Shown one piece after another: positions 8,962 through 15,719 of a stretch of 64,000 nucleotides of DNA (within the stretch, counting starts at the first letter, position 1; each line of letters begins with the position of its first letter). This DNA is from Sulfurimonas sp. GTDB taxonomy: Bacteria; Campylobacterota; Campylobacteria; Campylobacterales; Sulfurimonadaceae. The notes below the pieces were generated by a model. That model was not told where the DNA came from. It saw nothing but the letters and a program-made list of their open reading frames with translations, and searched no databases. The stretch spans positions 1 through 64,000 of the forward strand of contig NZ_JAQVKP010000002.1 of assembly GCF_028694605.1 (NCBI RefSeq). Direction: 5' to 3'. The translations under genes were made by a program, and so were the position numbers.

Positions 8962-9755
8962 GCAATCTCCATAAGTGAAGCGAAATCTTCATAGATATCG
9001 TTTATATATTCAGGCTGAAAATCAACAAAATCGTTAAGTCCGGCAGCTATAAACTCCGGTTGTGATAGTTCGTAAAAAAGCAAAAGATGCATCCATTTTC
9101 CAAAGTTGTTTATCTCGTTATCTTCTGATGGCTTTACGCCTGAGGCTGCTTGAATAATTTGAGCTATTTTTGGGTGCATATCCCATTTTTGTGCAATCTC
9201 TCCGCAAATATCAAAAAGTCCCATGCCGCAAAGACGTACAAGAATGGTGTTGTAGTCAAGTGCTTTTGCGCTTCTAAGCAGAGCTACATTCTCTTCTTTT
9301 TGTGCAAACAGCGCTTCGGCAACGATAATACTTGCACTCAAGAGAGTTATTGCCGCATAGACATTTGTATCTTTGCAGCCGAGATGTTTAAGGATGTTTT
9401 CCCATTTTTTTGAAAGATTTGCCTGAAGGTCATGAAAGAGAGAGCTGTTTAATTTAAAAAGTACCCATTTTTTTGGATTAAGCAGAGAAATCATGTAATT
9501 GTAAACACTTTGCTGTGCAAGGGATACCCCCAAGATACCAAAGATTTGCCCAACATCACTTACTTCATTTTTGAAACCATATATAGGCTTGTTAACGATG
9601 CTCTTAAGATAAGATTTGAGCGCTAAGTCATTCTGGGCTACTTTTGCTGCTTTTACCAAATCACCGACACGCAAAAGAGCGATAGTCTCGTTTAGTATTT
9701 CCGGAGAAGGAGGAATCTTGTCTATATACGCATCTATGTTTTCTTTGGTTATCAT
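8958..9755 (-). CDS. HDOD domain protein
   Basis: A 265-residue protein with an HDOD domain, a metal-free relative of HD phosphohydrolases found in bacterial signalling. Typical marks are IDKIPPSPEILNETIALL at the N-terminus, then LVKAAKVAQNDLALKSYLKSIVN and the GQIFGILG segment. The longest frame starts at ATG 9785, but TATAAG at 9797-9792 on the minus strand would place the transcription start at about 9785, and family members usually begin MI.. followed by the IDxYIxKIPP segment. I therefore choose ATG 9755, although its ribosome site is weak. It is translationally coupled to the CheX-like gene, so the two products probably act together. Confidence 0.75.
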   Translation of the reverse strand: MITKENIDAYIDKIPPSPEILNETIALLRVGDLVKAAKVAQNDLALKSYLKSIVNKPIYGFKNEVSDVGQIFGILGVSLAQQSVYNYMISLLNPKKWVLFKLNSSLFHDLQANLSKKWENILKHLGCKDTNVYAAITLLSASIIVAEALFAQKEENVALLRSAKALDYNTILVRLCGMGLFDICGEIAQKWDMHPKIAQIIQAASGVKPSEDNEINNFGKWMHLLLFYELSQPEFIAAGLNDFVDFQPEYINDIYEDFASLMEIA

Positions 9756-9848
9756 CGTTACCACGCATCTGTAAAGTTGTATCATTCTACTCTTATATCA
9801 ATAAAAGAAAAATAAAACCCTTAAGCAGAAGTTTGGTTTAGGATTGAT

Positions 9849-9854
9849 ATAATT
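9849..9854 (+). promoter_or_regulatory. extended -10 promoter of rpmB
   Basis: TGATATAAT is an extended -10 about 34 bases upstream of the rpmB ATG, followed one base later by CGCA. No convincing -35 is seen. Confidence 0.6.
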
Positions 9855-9887
9855 CGCAACTTTAAACCTAATAAAAGGAAGCTAATT

Positions 9888-10076
9888 ATGGCAAGAAAAT
9901 GCGCTATCAGTGGCAGAGGCCCAATGAGCGGGAACAATGTTTCTCACGCAAAAAACAAAACAAAACGTCGTTTCTTACTTAACCTTAGAACTGTCCGCAT
10001 CACTTTAGATGACGGCACAACTCAAAAGGTAAAAATCTCTGCAAAAGAGTTGCGTACACTTAAGAAAAACTCTTAA
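9888..10076 (+). CDS. rpmB: 50S ribosomal protein L28
   Basis: A 62-residue component of the large ribosomal subunit. The sequence begins [20 protein letters not shown] and continues [16 protein letters not shown], the standard L28 signature. An AAAGGAAG ribosome site lies seven bases before the ATG. Only one cysteine of a possible zinc ribbon is present, so this is a zinc-free version. The K+ channel gene follows 11 bases downstream. Confidence 0.97.
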   Translation: MARKCAISGRGPMSGNNVSHAKNKTKRRFLLNLRTVRITLDDGTTQKVKISAKELRTLKKNS

Positions 10077-10087
10077 GGGTTACGACC

Positions 10088-11224
10088 TTGAATCTCTTAG
10101 AGAAGATTCGAAACTTTCTACATTGGGAGATTTCTCCCAAACCTGCTATCACACTCAATGATGAACTTTATGCACAGCTTTTACCCTTTAGAACACCGCT
10201 AATCCTTATCCAGCTCCTTATGTTGATAGGAACATTGGGATATGTCTATATAGAAAATTACACTATTATGGATGCAATCTTCCAAGCCGGCTATACATTT
10301 ACGACGGTTGGATTCGGTGCTCTTAAAGAGGGAGAATTTTCCGCTGCAGGGCAGATTTTTACGGTAACACTTATTATTTTGGGTTTTACTGTTTTTACTA
10401 TTGCCATAGGTATCGTTGTTGATGTTGTGAGCAAAGGCAAGTTATCCAAAATACTCAAGGAGCGAAGAATGCTCTATGCAATAGCGAGGCTTAAAAAACA
10501 CTATGTTGTTTGCTACCATAACGATTATACGCTAGAGGTAACAAAACAGCTAAGAGAAAACCATATCCCTTTTGTTGTTGTTGATCCGCGAGAAGAGATT
10601 CATGAATGGGCACAAGAGCATAACTACACAACCTACCTAAAAGCAGAACCCCATGCAGAACTTACTATGCTCAAAGCGCATCTCGCTTCTGCGAAAGGGC
10701 TTATCACGCTCTCAAGCTCAATGTCTGATAATATCGCTCTTATCGCATCTGTAAGGCTTTTTGAAAAGGAGCACTCTTTACCGCGCCCATACTATATCAT
10801 CTCCTCTGCCGAGACTGTGAGTGATGTGGAAAAACTCAAAAAATTGGGAGCAGATACAGTTGTTTCTCCGACAAAGCTGACTGCACAAAGAGTAAGTGCT
10901 ATGGCGGCTCGTCCTGATATGGAAAACCTTTTGGAGGAGTTTTTATACAAAAGCGACAATCCTCTCAACATGGAAGAGATAGAAATTCCAAAATATAGTT
11001 GGGCAGTACTCAAAAAGCTTAGAGAGACGCACATAAGAGAGATAACAAACTGCTCTGTCGTGGGAATCACAAAGAAAGAGGGGAAGTTTTTGGCAATGCC
11101 AAAAGGGGATGTTTTGATTACAAGCGAGTGTAAACTGCTTGTCATCGGGACACAAAAAGATATTAGTGTGACAAAAGATTTACTAAGAAAAAGAGATAAA
11201 CCAAAGGAGCTTAAGTTTGTATAA
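10088..11224 (+). CDS. potassium channel with RCK/TrkA-N domain
   Basis: A 378-residue inner-membrane ion channel subunit. It has one membrane helix near residues 35-55 (LILIQLLMLIGTLGYVYI), a pore loop with the selectivity filter TTVGFG, and a second helix near residues 95-120 (GQIFTVTLIILGFTVFTIAIGIVV). A cytoplasmic RCK (TrkA-N) domain follows from about residue 135 (KKHYVVCYHNDYTLEVTKQL) and a TrkA-C-like end from about 295. The Rossmann glycine motif is degenerate (CYHNDYTLE), so nucleotide binding may be altered. The start is TTG 10088, with AAGGG nine bases upstream; it follows rpmB by 11 bases. Family-level function (K+ flux) is safe, physiology is not. Confidence 0.85.
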   Translation: MNLLEKIRNFLHWEISPKPAITLNDELYAQLLPFRTPLILIQLLMLIGTLGYVYIENYTIMDAIFQAGYTFTTVGFGALKEGEFSAAGQIFTVTLIILGFTVFTIAIGIVVDVVSKGKLSKILKERRMLYAIARLKKHYVVCYHNDYTLEVTKQLRENHIPFVVVDPREEIHEWAQEHNYTTYLKAEPHAELTMLKAHLASAKGLITLSSSMSDNIALIASVRLFEKEHSLPRPYYIISSAETVSDVEKLKKLGADTVVSPTKLTAQRVSAMAARPDMENLLEEFLYKSDNPLNMEEIEIPKYSWAVLKKLRETHIREITNCSVVGITKKEGKFLAMPKGDVLITSECKLLVIGTQKDISVTKDLLRKRDKPKELKFV

Positions 11225-12395
11225 TATAATCTATTCAAGTGGCGGAGTATGTTTAAGTGACGGTTTTTTTGCTTCAGGCGTACATGCAGGGCTTAAAAAA
11301 GAGGGTGCGCTTGATATGGCGTTTATATATAGTGTAAGTCAATGTGAGGTTGCGGCAGTTTTTACGACAAATAAGATGGCAGCAGCTCCGATAAAGCATT
11401 TTAGAAGTATGGGCGATGTGAAGCCCAATTTTATAGTGATAAATTCTAAAAATGCAAATGCTATGACGGGAAGTGCCGGAGTTGAAGATATAAAAGAGGT
11501 GCTATCTAACTGCCCGCAGGAAGCTAAAAACCCTATCATGAGTTCAACGGGCGTTATAGGTGTTAGGCTTCCAAAAGCTAAAATCATAGAGGGGATGAAA
11601 CTCTTTGATTTAACTAAAAAAGATTCAAGCTCTGCGGCAAAAGCTATAATGACAACCGATAGCTTCGCAAAAGAGATAGCCTTTAAGGTAGTGCTTAGTG
11701 ATGGGAGCAGTTTTAACATAGGTGCTATTGCCAAAGGTGCAGGAATGATAGACCCTGCGATGGCAACGATGCTTTGTTTTATAACGACAGATGCAAAAGC
11801 CGATAAAAGTGAGATGCAAGAAGTGCTTGATGAGGTGGTAAAAACTACATTTAACGCTATAAGCGTTGATGGAGACACATCTACAAACGATACTGTTTTT
11901 GTTTTGGCAAACGGCAGAAGCGGTGTTTATGAGAGAGAGGCGTTTAAAGAGGCTCTTTTTAAAGTTATGCACTTTTTAGCGTTAGAGATGGTGCGTGACG
12001 GCGAGGGTGCTACAAAACTGGTTACTTATAAAATAACAGGTGCAAAAGATGATAGAGATGCTGAAGTAGCCGCAAAAGCACTATCGGACTCACTTTTGGT
12101 TAAAACTGCACTTTTCGGCGAAGATCCAAACTGGGGTCGTATAGCTTCAACTATAGGTGCAAGTGGAGTTGAGGCTTATGAAGAGAAGCTAAAAATCTCA
12201 TTTGACAACCTTTGTGTTTATGACAGAGGAGAGATACTATTTGACGCCGAGATGGAGAAAAAATGCGCCGTTGTTATGCAACATCAAAAGTTTACCATCT
12301 CTTGTGATTTAGGTGTAGGAGAAGGGAGCTTCAAAGCTTATGGCTGTGACCTAGGTCATGAGTATGTTAAGATAAATGCGGATTATAGGACGTAG
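11217..12395 (+). CDS. argJ: bifunctional ornithine acetyltransferase / N-acetylglutamate synthase
   Basis: This enzyme transfers the acetyl group from N-acetylornithine to glutamate in the cyclic arginine pathway. The 392-residue precursor has the self-cleavage motif MATML with nucleophilic Thr184, preceded by KGAGMIDPA and followed by CFITTDA. The N-terminus GGVCLSDGFFASGVHAGLKK and the C-terminal GEDPNWGRI are typical. The start is TTG 11217, overlapping the channel gene by eight bases; AAGGAG at 11204-11209 with a seven-base spacer decides it. argC lies 40 kb away, so the arg genes are scattered. Confidence 0.95.
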   Translation: MYNIIYSSGGVCLSDGFFASGVHAGLKKEGALDMAFIYSVSQCEVAAVFTTNKMAAAPIKHFRSMGDVKPNFIVINSKNANAMTGSAGVEDIKEVLSNCPQEAKNPIMSSTGVIGVRLPKAKIIEGMKLFDLTKKDSSSAAKAIMTTDSFAKEIAFKVVLSDGSSFNIGAIAKGAGMIDPAMATMLCFITTDAKADKSEMQEVLDEVVKTTFNAISVDGDTSTNDTVFVLANGRSGVYEREAFKEALFKVMHFLALEMVRDGEGATKLVTYKITGAKDDRDAEVAAKALSDSLLVKTALFGEDPNWGRIASTIGASGVEAYEEKLKISFDNLCVYDRGEILFDAEMEKKCAVVMQHQKFTISCDLGVGEGSFKAYGCDLGHEYVKINADYRT

Positions 12396-12404
12396 TTGTC
12401 ATTT

Positions 12405-12440
12405 ACAAGAACAAAAGTTACTCGACAAGAATAAATGTTA
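12405..12440 (+). repeat. imperfect 16-base direct repeat before the orphan gene
   Basis: ACAAGAACAAAAGTTA (12405-12420) and ACAAGAATAAATGTTA (12425-12440) match at 14 of 16 bases with a 20-base period. The second copy ends just before the GGAGG ribosome site of the next gene. It could be an operator in the leader, or chance in AT-rich DNA. Confidence 0.4.
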
Positions 12441-12455
12441 TTGGAGGATTGAAGA

Positions 12456-12818
12456 TTGGCTCAAAACAATTCAACAATCCTCGACTTCTTCTCAAAATTT
12501 CCCAATCAACCGTTTGAGTTCGTTACAGTAACTGACATCAATATAAAAGAACATCCAAACTACTACAAAGCAATCTTCCGCAATATAAAAACAAATAAAT
12601 ACTTCTCATATCCTATAGCTCCTGAAATGATGAGATACAAATACAAAGTCGGTCATATATATACAGATGGTGAACATGTAGGTCAAAACAAAACTCTTTT
12701 AAAAAGTGAGTTCACAGTCAATGAAAACACTGATCTAAATCTTGTTGGGCGTGTAACTCATATTTTAGATAACGAAGAAAAAAATATCTTATTATTGCAA
12801 AAATTATCAGAACTCTAA
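12456..12818 (+). CDS. hypothetical protein, 120 residues
   Basis: I do not recognise this protein. It is soluble, has no signal peptide or membrane segment, and is rich in Asn, Lys, Tyr and Phe. The pattern of short beta-like blocks (FEFVTVTDINI, YYKAIFRNI, YFSYPIA, LVGRVTHILDNEEKNILLLQKL) suggests a small all-beta or alpha/beta fold. The start is TTG 12456, with a strong GGAGG at 12442-12446 and a nine-base spacer, which argues for real translation. It stands alone between argJ and a REP-like element and has lower GC than argJ, so it may be an acquired gene. Confidence 0.6.
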   Translation: MAQNNSTILDFFSKFPNQPFEFVTVTDINIKEHPNYYKAIFRNIKTNKYFSYPIAPEMMRYKYKVGHIYTDGEHVGQNKTLLKSEFTVNENTDLNLVGRVTHILDNEEKNILLLQKLSEL

Positions 12819-12836
12819 AACTTATGCTTCTCTCGT

Positions 12837-12907
12837 TTCCAACGCTGAAGCGTGGGAATGCATACTTAAATCTCTCATAGATATATTAATTACCATCGAG
12901 ACGATGG
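12837..12907. repeat. REP-like element with two hairpins
   Basis: The first stem has TTCCAACGCT (12837-12846) and AGCGTGGGAA (12849-12858), ten-base arms with one mismatch and a two-base loop. The second has perfect arms CCATCG (12893-12898) and CGATGG (12902-12907) with a three-base loop. The core ACGCT..AGCGTGGGAATGCAT resembles a dispersed repeat I know from many proteobacterial genomes, often linked to REP-associated tyrosine transposases. No transposase is present in the window. Confidence 0.55.
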
Positions 12908-12986
12908 GAACTAGCCAAATAGTAATAAATAGTGAGGTTGAAAAATATGGTTTATTTTATTGGCAAATAAAAAGCAAATTTTCTAT

Positions 12987-13023
12987 AATCCCTATTTTAA
13001 GGGATTTGTTTTATTTTGTTTAT
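12987..13023 (+). terminator. terminator-like hairpin
   Basis: AATCCCT (12987-12993) and AGGGATT (13000-13006) form a seven-base stem with a six-base loop. A T-rich tail follows. It could end transcription from the 12456 gene or insulate the toxin-antitoxin operon. Confidence 0.5.
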
Positions 13024-13091
13024 TTATTTTGAAAATAAAAAACTGGAGAAGTGTTCCTGATGACCGAGTGCCAGACACCATTTCTAAAAAG

Positions 13092-13110
13092 TATGGTAAA
13101 ATATGGTAAA
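13092..13110 (+). promoter_or_regulatory. tandem repeat operator/promoter of the RHH-RelE operon
   Basis: TATGGTAAA occurs at 13092-13100 and again at 13102-13110, exactly ten bases apart. TAAAAT, a possible -10, spans 13097-13102 between them. Ribbon-helix-helix antitoxins often repress their own promoter through closely spaced repeats, so this is a good operator candidate. Confidence 0.5.
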
Positions 13111-13128
13111 TATTTAAAGGCTGATAAA

Positions 13129-13344
13129 ATGACTAAAAAAATAACTATAACGCTTGAAGAAAGTTTAGTCGAAGAACTTGCAACTATCGCAATGGATAGC
13201 GGGAAGAAAAAAGCTCAAATTATCAGAGAAGCACTACAGGACTATTTTGATATTCAAGCAGTTACAAAAACACTCCAAGAGTATAAAATGGGTACCTTAA
13301 AAACTGTTTCTCATCAAGATGTAAGAGCAACTCTTGGCTTATAA
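13129..13344 (+). CDS. ribbon-helix-helix antitoxin
   Basis: A 71-residue antitoxin-type protein. The N-terminal stretch KKITITLEESLVEELATIAMDSGKKKAQIIREALQDYF is a ribbon-helix-helix DNA-binding fold: a short beta strand, a helix, a turn, then a helix. The remaining 30 residues, with EYKMGTLKTVSHQDV, would bind the toxin. The open frame extends up to an ATG at 13051, but the product then gains a tail that does not fit the family. ATG 13129 with AAAGG upstream sits right after the putative operator. It overlaps the RelE-like toxin gene by 11 bases. The usual role is to neutralise the toxin and repress the operon. Confidence 0.85.
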   Translation: MTKKITITLEESLVEELATIAMDSGKKKAQIIREALQDYFDIQAVTKTLQEYKMGTLKTVSHQDVRATLGL

Positions 13345-13588
13345 CATAGAGTATGACCCAAAAGCCCTCAAGCAACTCCAAAAGATGGATAAAAGTATAG
13401 CTTCAAAAGTACTTGATGGCATAGAAGAGTTCGCATCAAACCCCGTACTCACAAAAATTAAAAAGTTAAAAACTCCTTTTGATGGGGCGTATAGGCTTAG
13501 AATCGGAGACTATAGAGTTGTGTTTTATCAAGAGAATGATTTTATGTTAATATCTAAAATTGCTCATAGAAAAGAAGTTTATATATAG
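13334..13588 (+). CDS. RelE/ParE-family toxin
   Basis: An 84-residue toxin of the RelE/ParE superfamily. The sequence follows the family pattern: a first strand YNIEYDPKALKQLQKMDKSI, a helix, NPVLTKIKKLKTPFDGAYRLRIGDYRVVFYQ, and a final strand LISKIAHRKEVYI. The basic and aromatic residues in RLRIGDYRVVFY and HRKEVY are the ones that usually contact the ribosome A-site or gyrase. The start is TTG 13334 inside the antitoxin gene, so translation is coupled. RelE-type mRNA cleavage is more likely than ParE gyrase poisoning because of the HRKEVY end. Confidence 0.87.
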   Translation: MAYNIEYDPKALKQLQKMDKSIASKVLDGIEEFASNPVLTKIKKLKTPFDGAYRLRIGDYRVVFYQENDFMLISKIAHRKEVYI

Positions 13589-13627
13589 GCAGATAGAAGA
13601 CCCTTGCATTAAAAATCCTTCTACTGC
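13589..13627 (+). terminator. hairpin after the toxin gene
   Basis: GCAGATAGAAG (13589-13599) pairs with CTTCTACTGC (13618-13627), with one bulged base and an 18-base loop, just after the toxin stop. The following tail is AT-rich, not a pure T run, so termination is plausible but not certain. Confidence 0.4.
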
Positions 13628-13715
13628 TAAAATAAAATTCTTTTCTTGCTAAAAAGCTCTTGATTGTAGCGATTTTTTTTCATACAATTTAATTATCAAA
13701 TCATAGGAGTTTTTT

Positions 13716-14528
13716 ATGTCAAAAGTAGTTTTTATTACCGGTGCAACATCAGGTATGGGAGAGCTTAGTGCTAAGTTTTTATCCGATAACGGTTACATAG
13801 TTTATGCAGGTTCAAGAGATGCAACCGTTGCAGAGGGAAGCTCAAATCTAAAACATATATACATAGATGTTACAAATACACAGAGCATAAAAGATGCGGT
13901 CGCAAAGATCATAAAAAACGAAGGCAAGATAGATGTTCTTGTAAACAATGCAGGTTTTGGGCTTTTAGCAACTCTTGAAGAGGGAAGTGATGAAGAGATA
14001 TTTAAGCAGTTTGATGTAAATGTTTTCGGGCTTATAAAAACCTCAAGAGAAGTTCTGCCGTATATGAGAGAAGCTAAGAGCGGTGTCATCATAAACATCA
14101 GCTCGTTTTTAGGGAAGATGGGTCTTCCGCTACTATCACACTATAATGCTTCAAAGTATGCGGTTGAGGGTATAACGGATTCGCTTCGCTTTGAAACTCT
14201 GCCTTTTGGCATAAGAGTTCACTCCATAGAATCAGGGTTGTTTGGAACAAACTTTGTCAAAAAAGGTCTTATTGCAAATGCAAAAACTACGAGTGAAACT
14301 TCGCCTTACAAAGATTTGGTAGCTCATTTTGTGCCGATAGTCGCAAAAGCTATAAACGAAGGTCCGACCCCTCAGCCGATTGCAGATGCTATAAAAATGA
14401 TAATAGAAGATGAGAATGCACCTATTGCAGTACCTGTAGGTGTTGAAGCTACGACATTTGTACCGATGAGAAAAAGCCTAAGCGATGAAGAGTTTGAGCA
14501 AAAAATCAAAGAGACTTTTGGGTTATAA
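13716..14528 (+). CDS. SDR family oxidoreductase
   Basis: A 270-residue NAD(P)-dependent short-chain dehydrogenase. It has the TGATSGMG dinucleotide loop, NNAGFG, INISSFLG with the catalytic Ser, and YNASK with catalytic Tyr and Lys. The C-terminal 80 residues, with EATTFVPMRKSLSDEEFEQKIKE, fit the classical SDRs related to retinol or 3-oxoacyl reductases, but the substrate cannot be read from sequence. TAGGAG precedes the ATG. The cytochrome peroxidase gene starts only three bases after the stop, so the enzyme is co-transcribed with two multihaem cytochromes, an unusual setting. It is not a second FabG: the C-terminal region is quite different. Confidence 0.85.
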   Translation: MSKVVFITGATSGMGELSAKFLSDNGYIVYAGSRDATVAEGSSNLKHIYIDVTNTQSIKDAVAKIIKNEGKIDVLVNNAGFGLLATLEEGSDEEIFKQFDVNVFGLIKTSREVLPYMREAKSGVIINISSFLGKMGLPLLSHYNASKYAVEGITDSLRFETLPFGIRVHSIESGLFGTNFVKKGLIANAKTTSETSPYKDLVAHFVPIVAKAINEGPTPQPIADAIKMIIEDENAPIAVPVGVEATTFVPMRKSLSDEEFEQKIKETFGL

Positions 14529-14531
14529 TAG

Positions 14532-15719
14532 ATGAAAAAGCTCCTCTCTTACGCTCTGCTTATCGCCATTGTTATTGTAAGTATGATGGCTACTATTGCT
14601 TATTTTACACCTCCAAAAAAAGTTCCGAACTATAGCGATGCAGAGTTAAGGGAGTTGGCTATAAACAAGGGGCATAAAGCGATGCCCTCCTCCTTGGATG
14701 AACTTATATCCCTTGTGGATGATGCCTCCAACCCGATGACGCAAGAGAAGATAACGCTTGGAGAAGAGCTTTTCTTCGATACAAATCTCTCAAAGAGCGG
14801 CAAAACAAGTTGCGCAACATGCCACTCTTTTGACAGAGACCTTAAAAATAGCGGCGCACTGCTAAAAATGCTCACGCAAAAAGAGCCAAAAACCAATGAT
14901 TGCGCCGCATGTCATTTGAGAGATCAAAGCGGGGTCGATAGATTTACCTTTTCTCAGGGCGATAGAGACACCATGCACCCACATCTTCTCAACACGCAAA
15001 CCATTTTAAACACAGCTTTCGCAAAACATTTTACATGGAGCGGCGAAGTTAAAAGCATAAGAGAGCAGAGCGCAAACTCACTTTTGGCACATCACAAACT
15101 CAACATGACCAAAGAAGATATCAACTCCACTCTTGCCAAAAATCCAAAATATAAAAAATTGTTTGCAGAGGCTTTTGAAGACGGCATAACATTTGACAAT
15201 ACCGCAAAAGCGATTGAAGTCTATGTAAAAACGCTTGTTACAAGAGGAGCGTATGACAAATTTTTGGATGGAGACGACACTGCCATGAGCCAGCGTGCAA
15301 AGAGAGGGTTGGCAAACTTCATCAACCACGGATGCAAAGGGTGTCATGCAGGCAGAGCATTTGGGGGCGAGAGCGTCCAGAGATTTCCTCTAAGAGAGTT
15401 TGCGCAGCTCTATGATGTAAAGCCAAATTTTGAAGTTATTCCTACTCCAAAAAGGCTTGATAGCGAATTTCCTTTTGAAAATAACGGAGGATATCTCGGC
15501 AAAGGAGACGCTCATCTTTTCAGGGTGCCTATACTCAGAAATGTCACAAAAACATCTCCATATTTTCACAACGGCGCAGTACCAAAGATAAGAGAAGCGG
15601 TTGATATCATGGGAAGACACCAGCTCGGTCGCCATCTAACACTTGAGCAGATTGATGAGATTGTTGCATTTTTAAAAACATTAGAAGGCGATATAGTTGA
15701 CTACAGGGAAACAAAATGA
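14532..15719 (+). CDS. MauG/CcpA-type di-haem cytochrome c peroxidase with a third haem site
   Basis: A periplasmic c-type cytochrome of 395 residues. One membrane or signal segment spans residues 5-25 (LLSYALLIAIVIVSMMATIAYF). The family pattern LGEELFFDTNLSKSGKTSCATCH gives haem site 1 at Cys94. A second CxxCH (Cys124, DCAACH) lies in an insertion of about 30 residues absent from typical members. The third, Cys268 (GCKGCH), is the usual C-terminal haem. The end region RVPILRNVTKTSPYFHNGAV is the CcpA/MauG signature. Such enzymes reduce H2O2 or oxidise proteins. The next gene, a membrane multihaem cytochrome, overlaps it by four bases and is the likely electron partner. Confidence 0.85.
   Translation: MKKLLSYALLIAIVIVSMMATIAYFTPPKKVPNYSDAELRELAINKGHKAMPSSLDELISLVDDASNPMTQEKITLGEELFFDTNLSKSGKTSCATCHSFDRDLKNSGALLKMLTQKEPKTNDCAACHLRDQSGVDRFTFSQGDRDTMHPHLLNTQTILNTAFAKHFTWSGEVKSIREQSANSLLAHHKLNMTKEDINSTLAKNPKYKKLFAEAFEDGITFDNTAKAIEVYVKTLVTRGAYDKFLDGDDTAMSQRAKRGLANFINHGCKGCHAGRAFGGESVQRFPLREFAQLYDVKPNFEVIPTPKRLDSEFPFENNGGYLGKGDAHLFRVPILRNVTKTSPYFHNGAVPKIREAVDIMGRHQLGRHLTLEQIDEIVAFLKTLEGDIVDYRETK

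Larger units (their letters stand above)
12819..13128. other. 310-base intergenic mosaic
   Basis: No gene is apparent here. It holds a REP-like double hairpin (12837-12907), a terminator-like stem (12987-13023), and the repeat-containing promoter region of the toxin-antitoxin pair (from about 13090). The stretch at about 13050-13078 is GC-richer than its surroundings. It is the longest gene-free stretch in the window apart from the eroded gene at 17524-17825. Confidence 0.7.

Noticed and set aside
11339-11878. Minus-strand frame of 179 codons opposite argJ
   Set aside because: Ser/Ala/Ile-rich shadow of argJ with no start context.
12987-13023. Part of an insertion sequence end
   Set aside because: The stem with a T-rich tail fits a terminator, and no transposase or target duplication is visible.
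13051-13128. Longer N-terminus for the RHH antitoxin
   Set aside because: It would place the promoter repeats inside the gene and adds a tail that does not fit the family; ATG 13129 has a better context.
13716-14528. A second fabG gene
   Set aside because: The SDR core motifs are shared by the whole superfamily, but the C-terminal part is unlike FabG and the neighbours are cytochrome genes.
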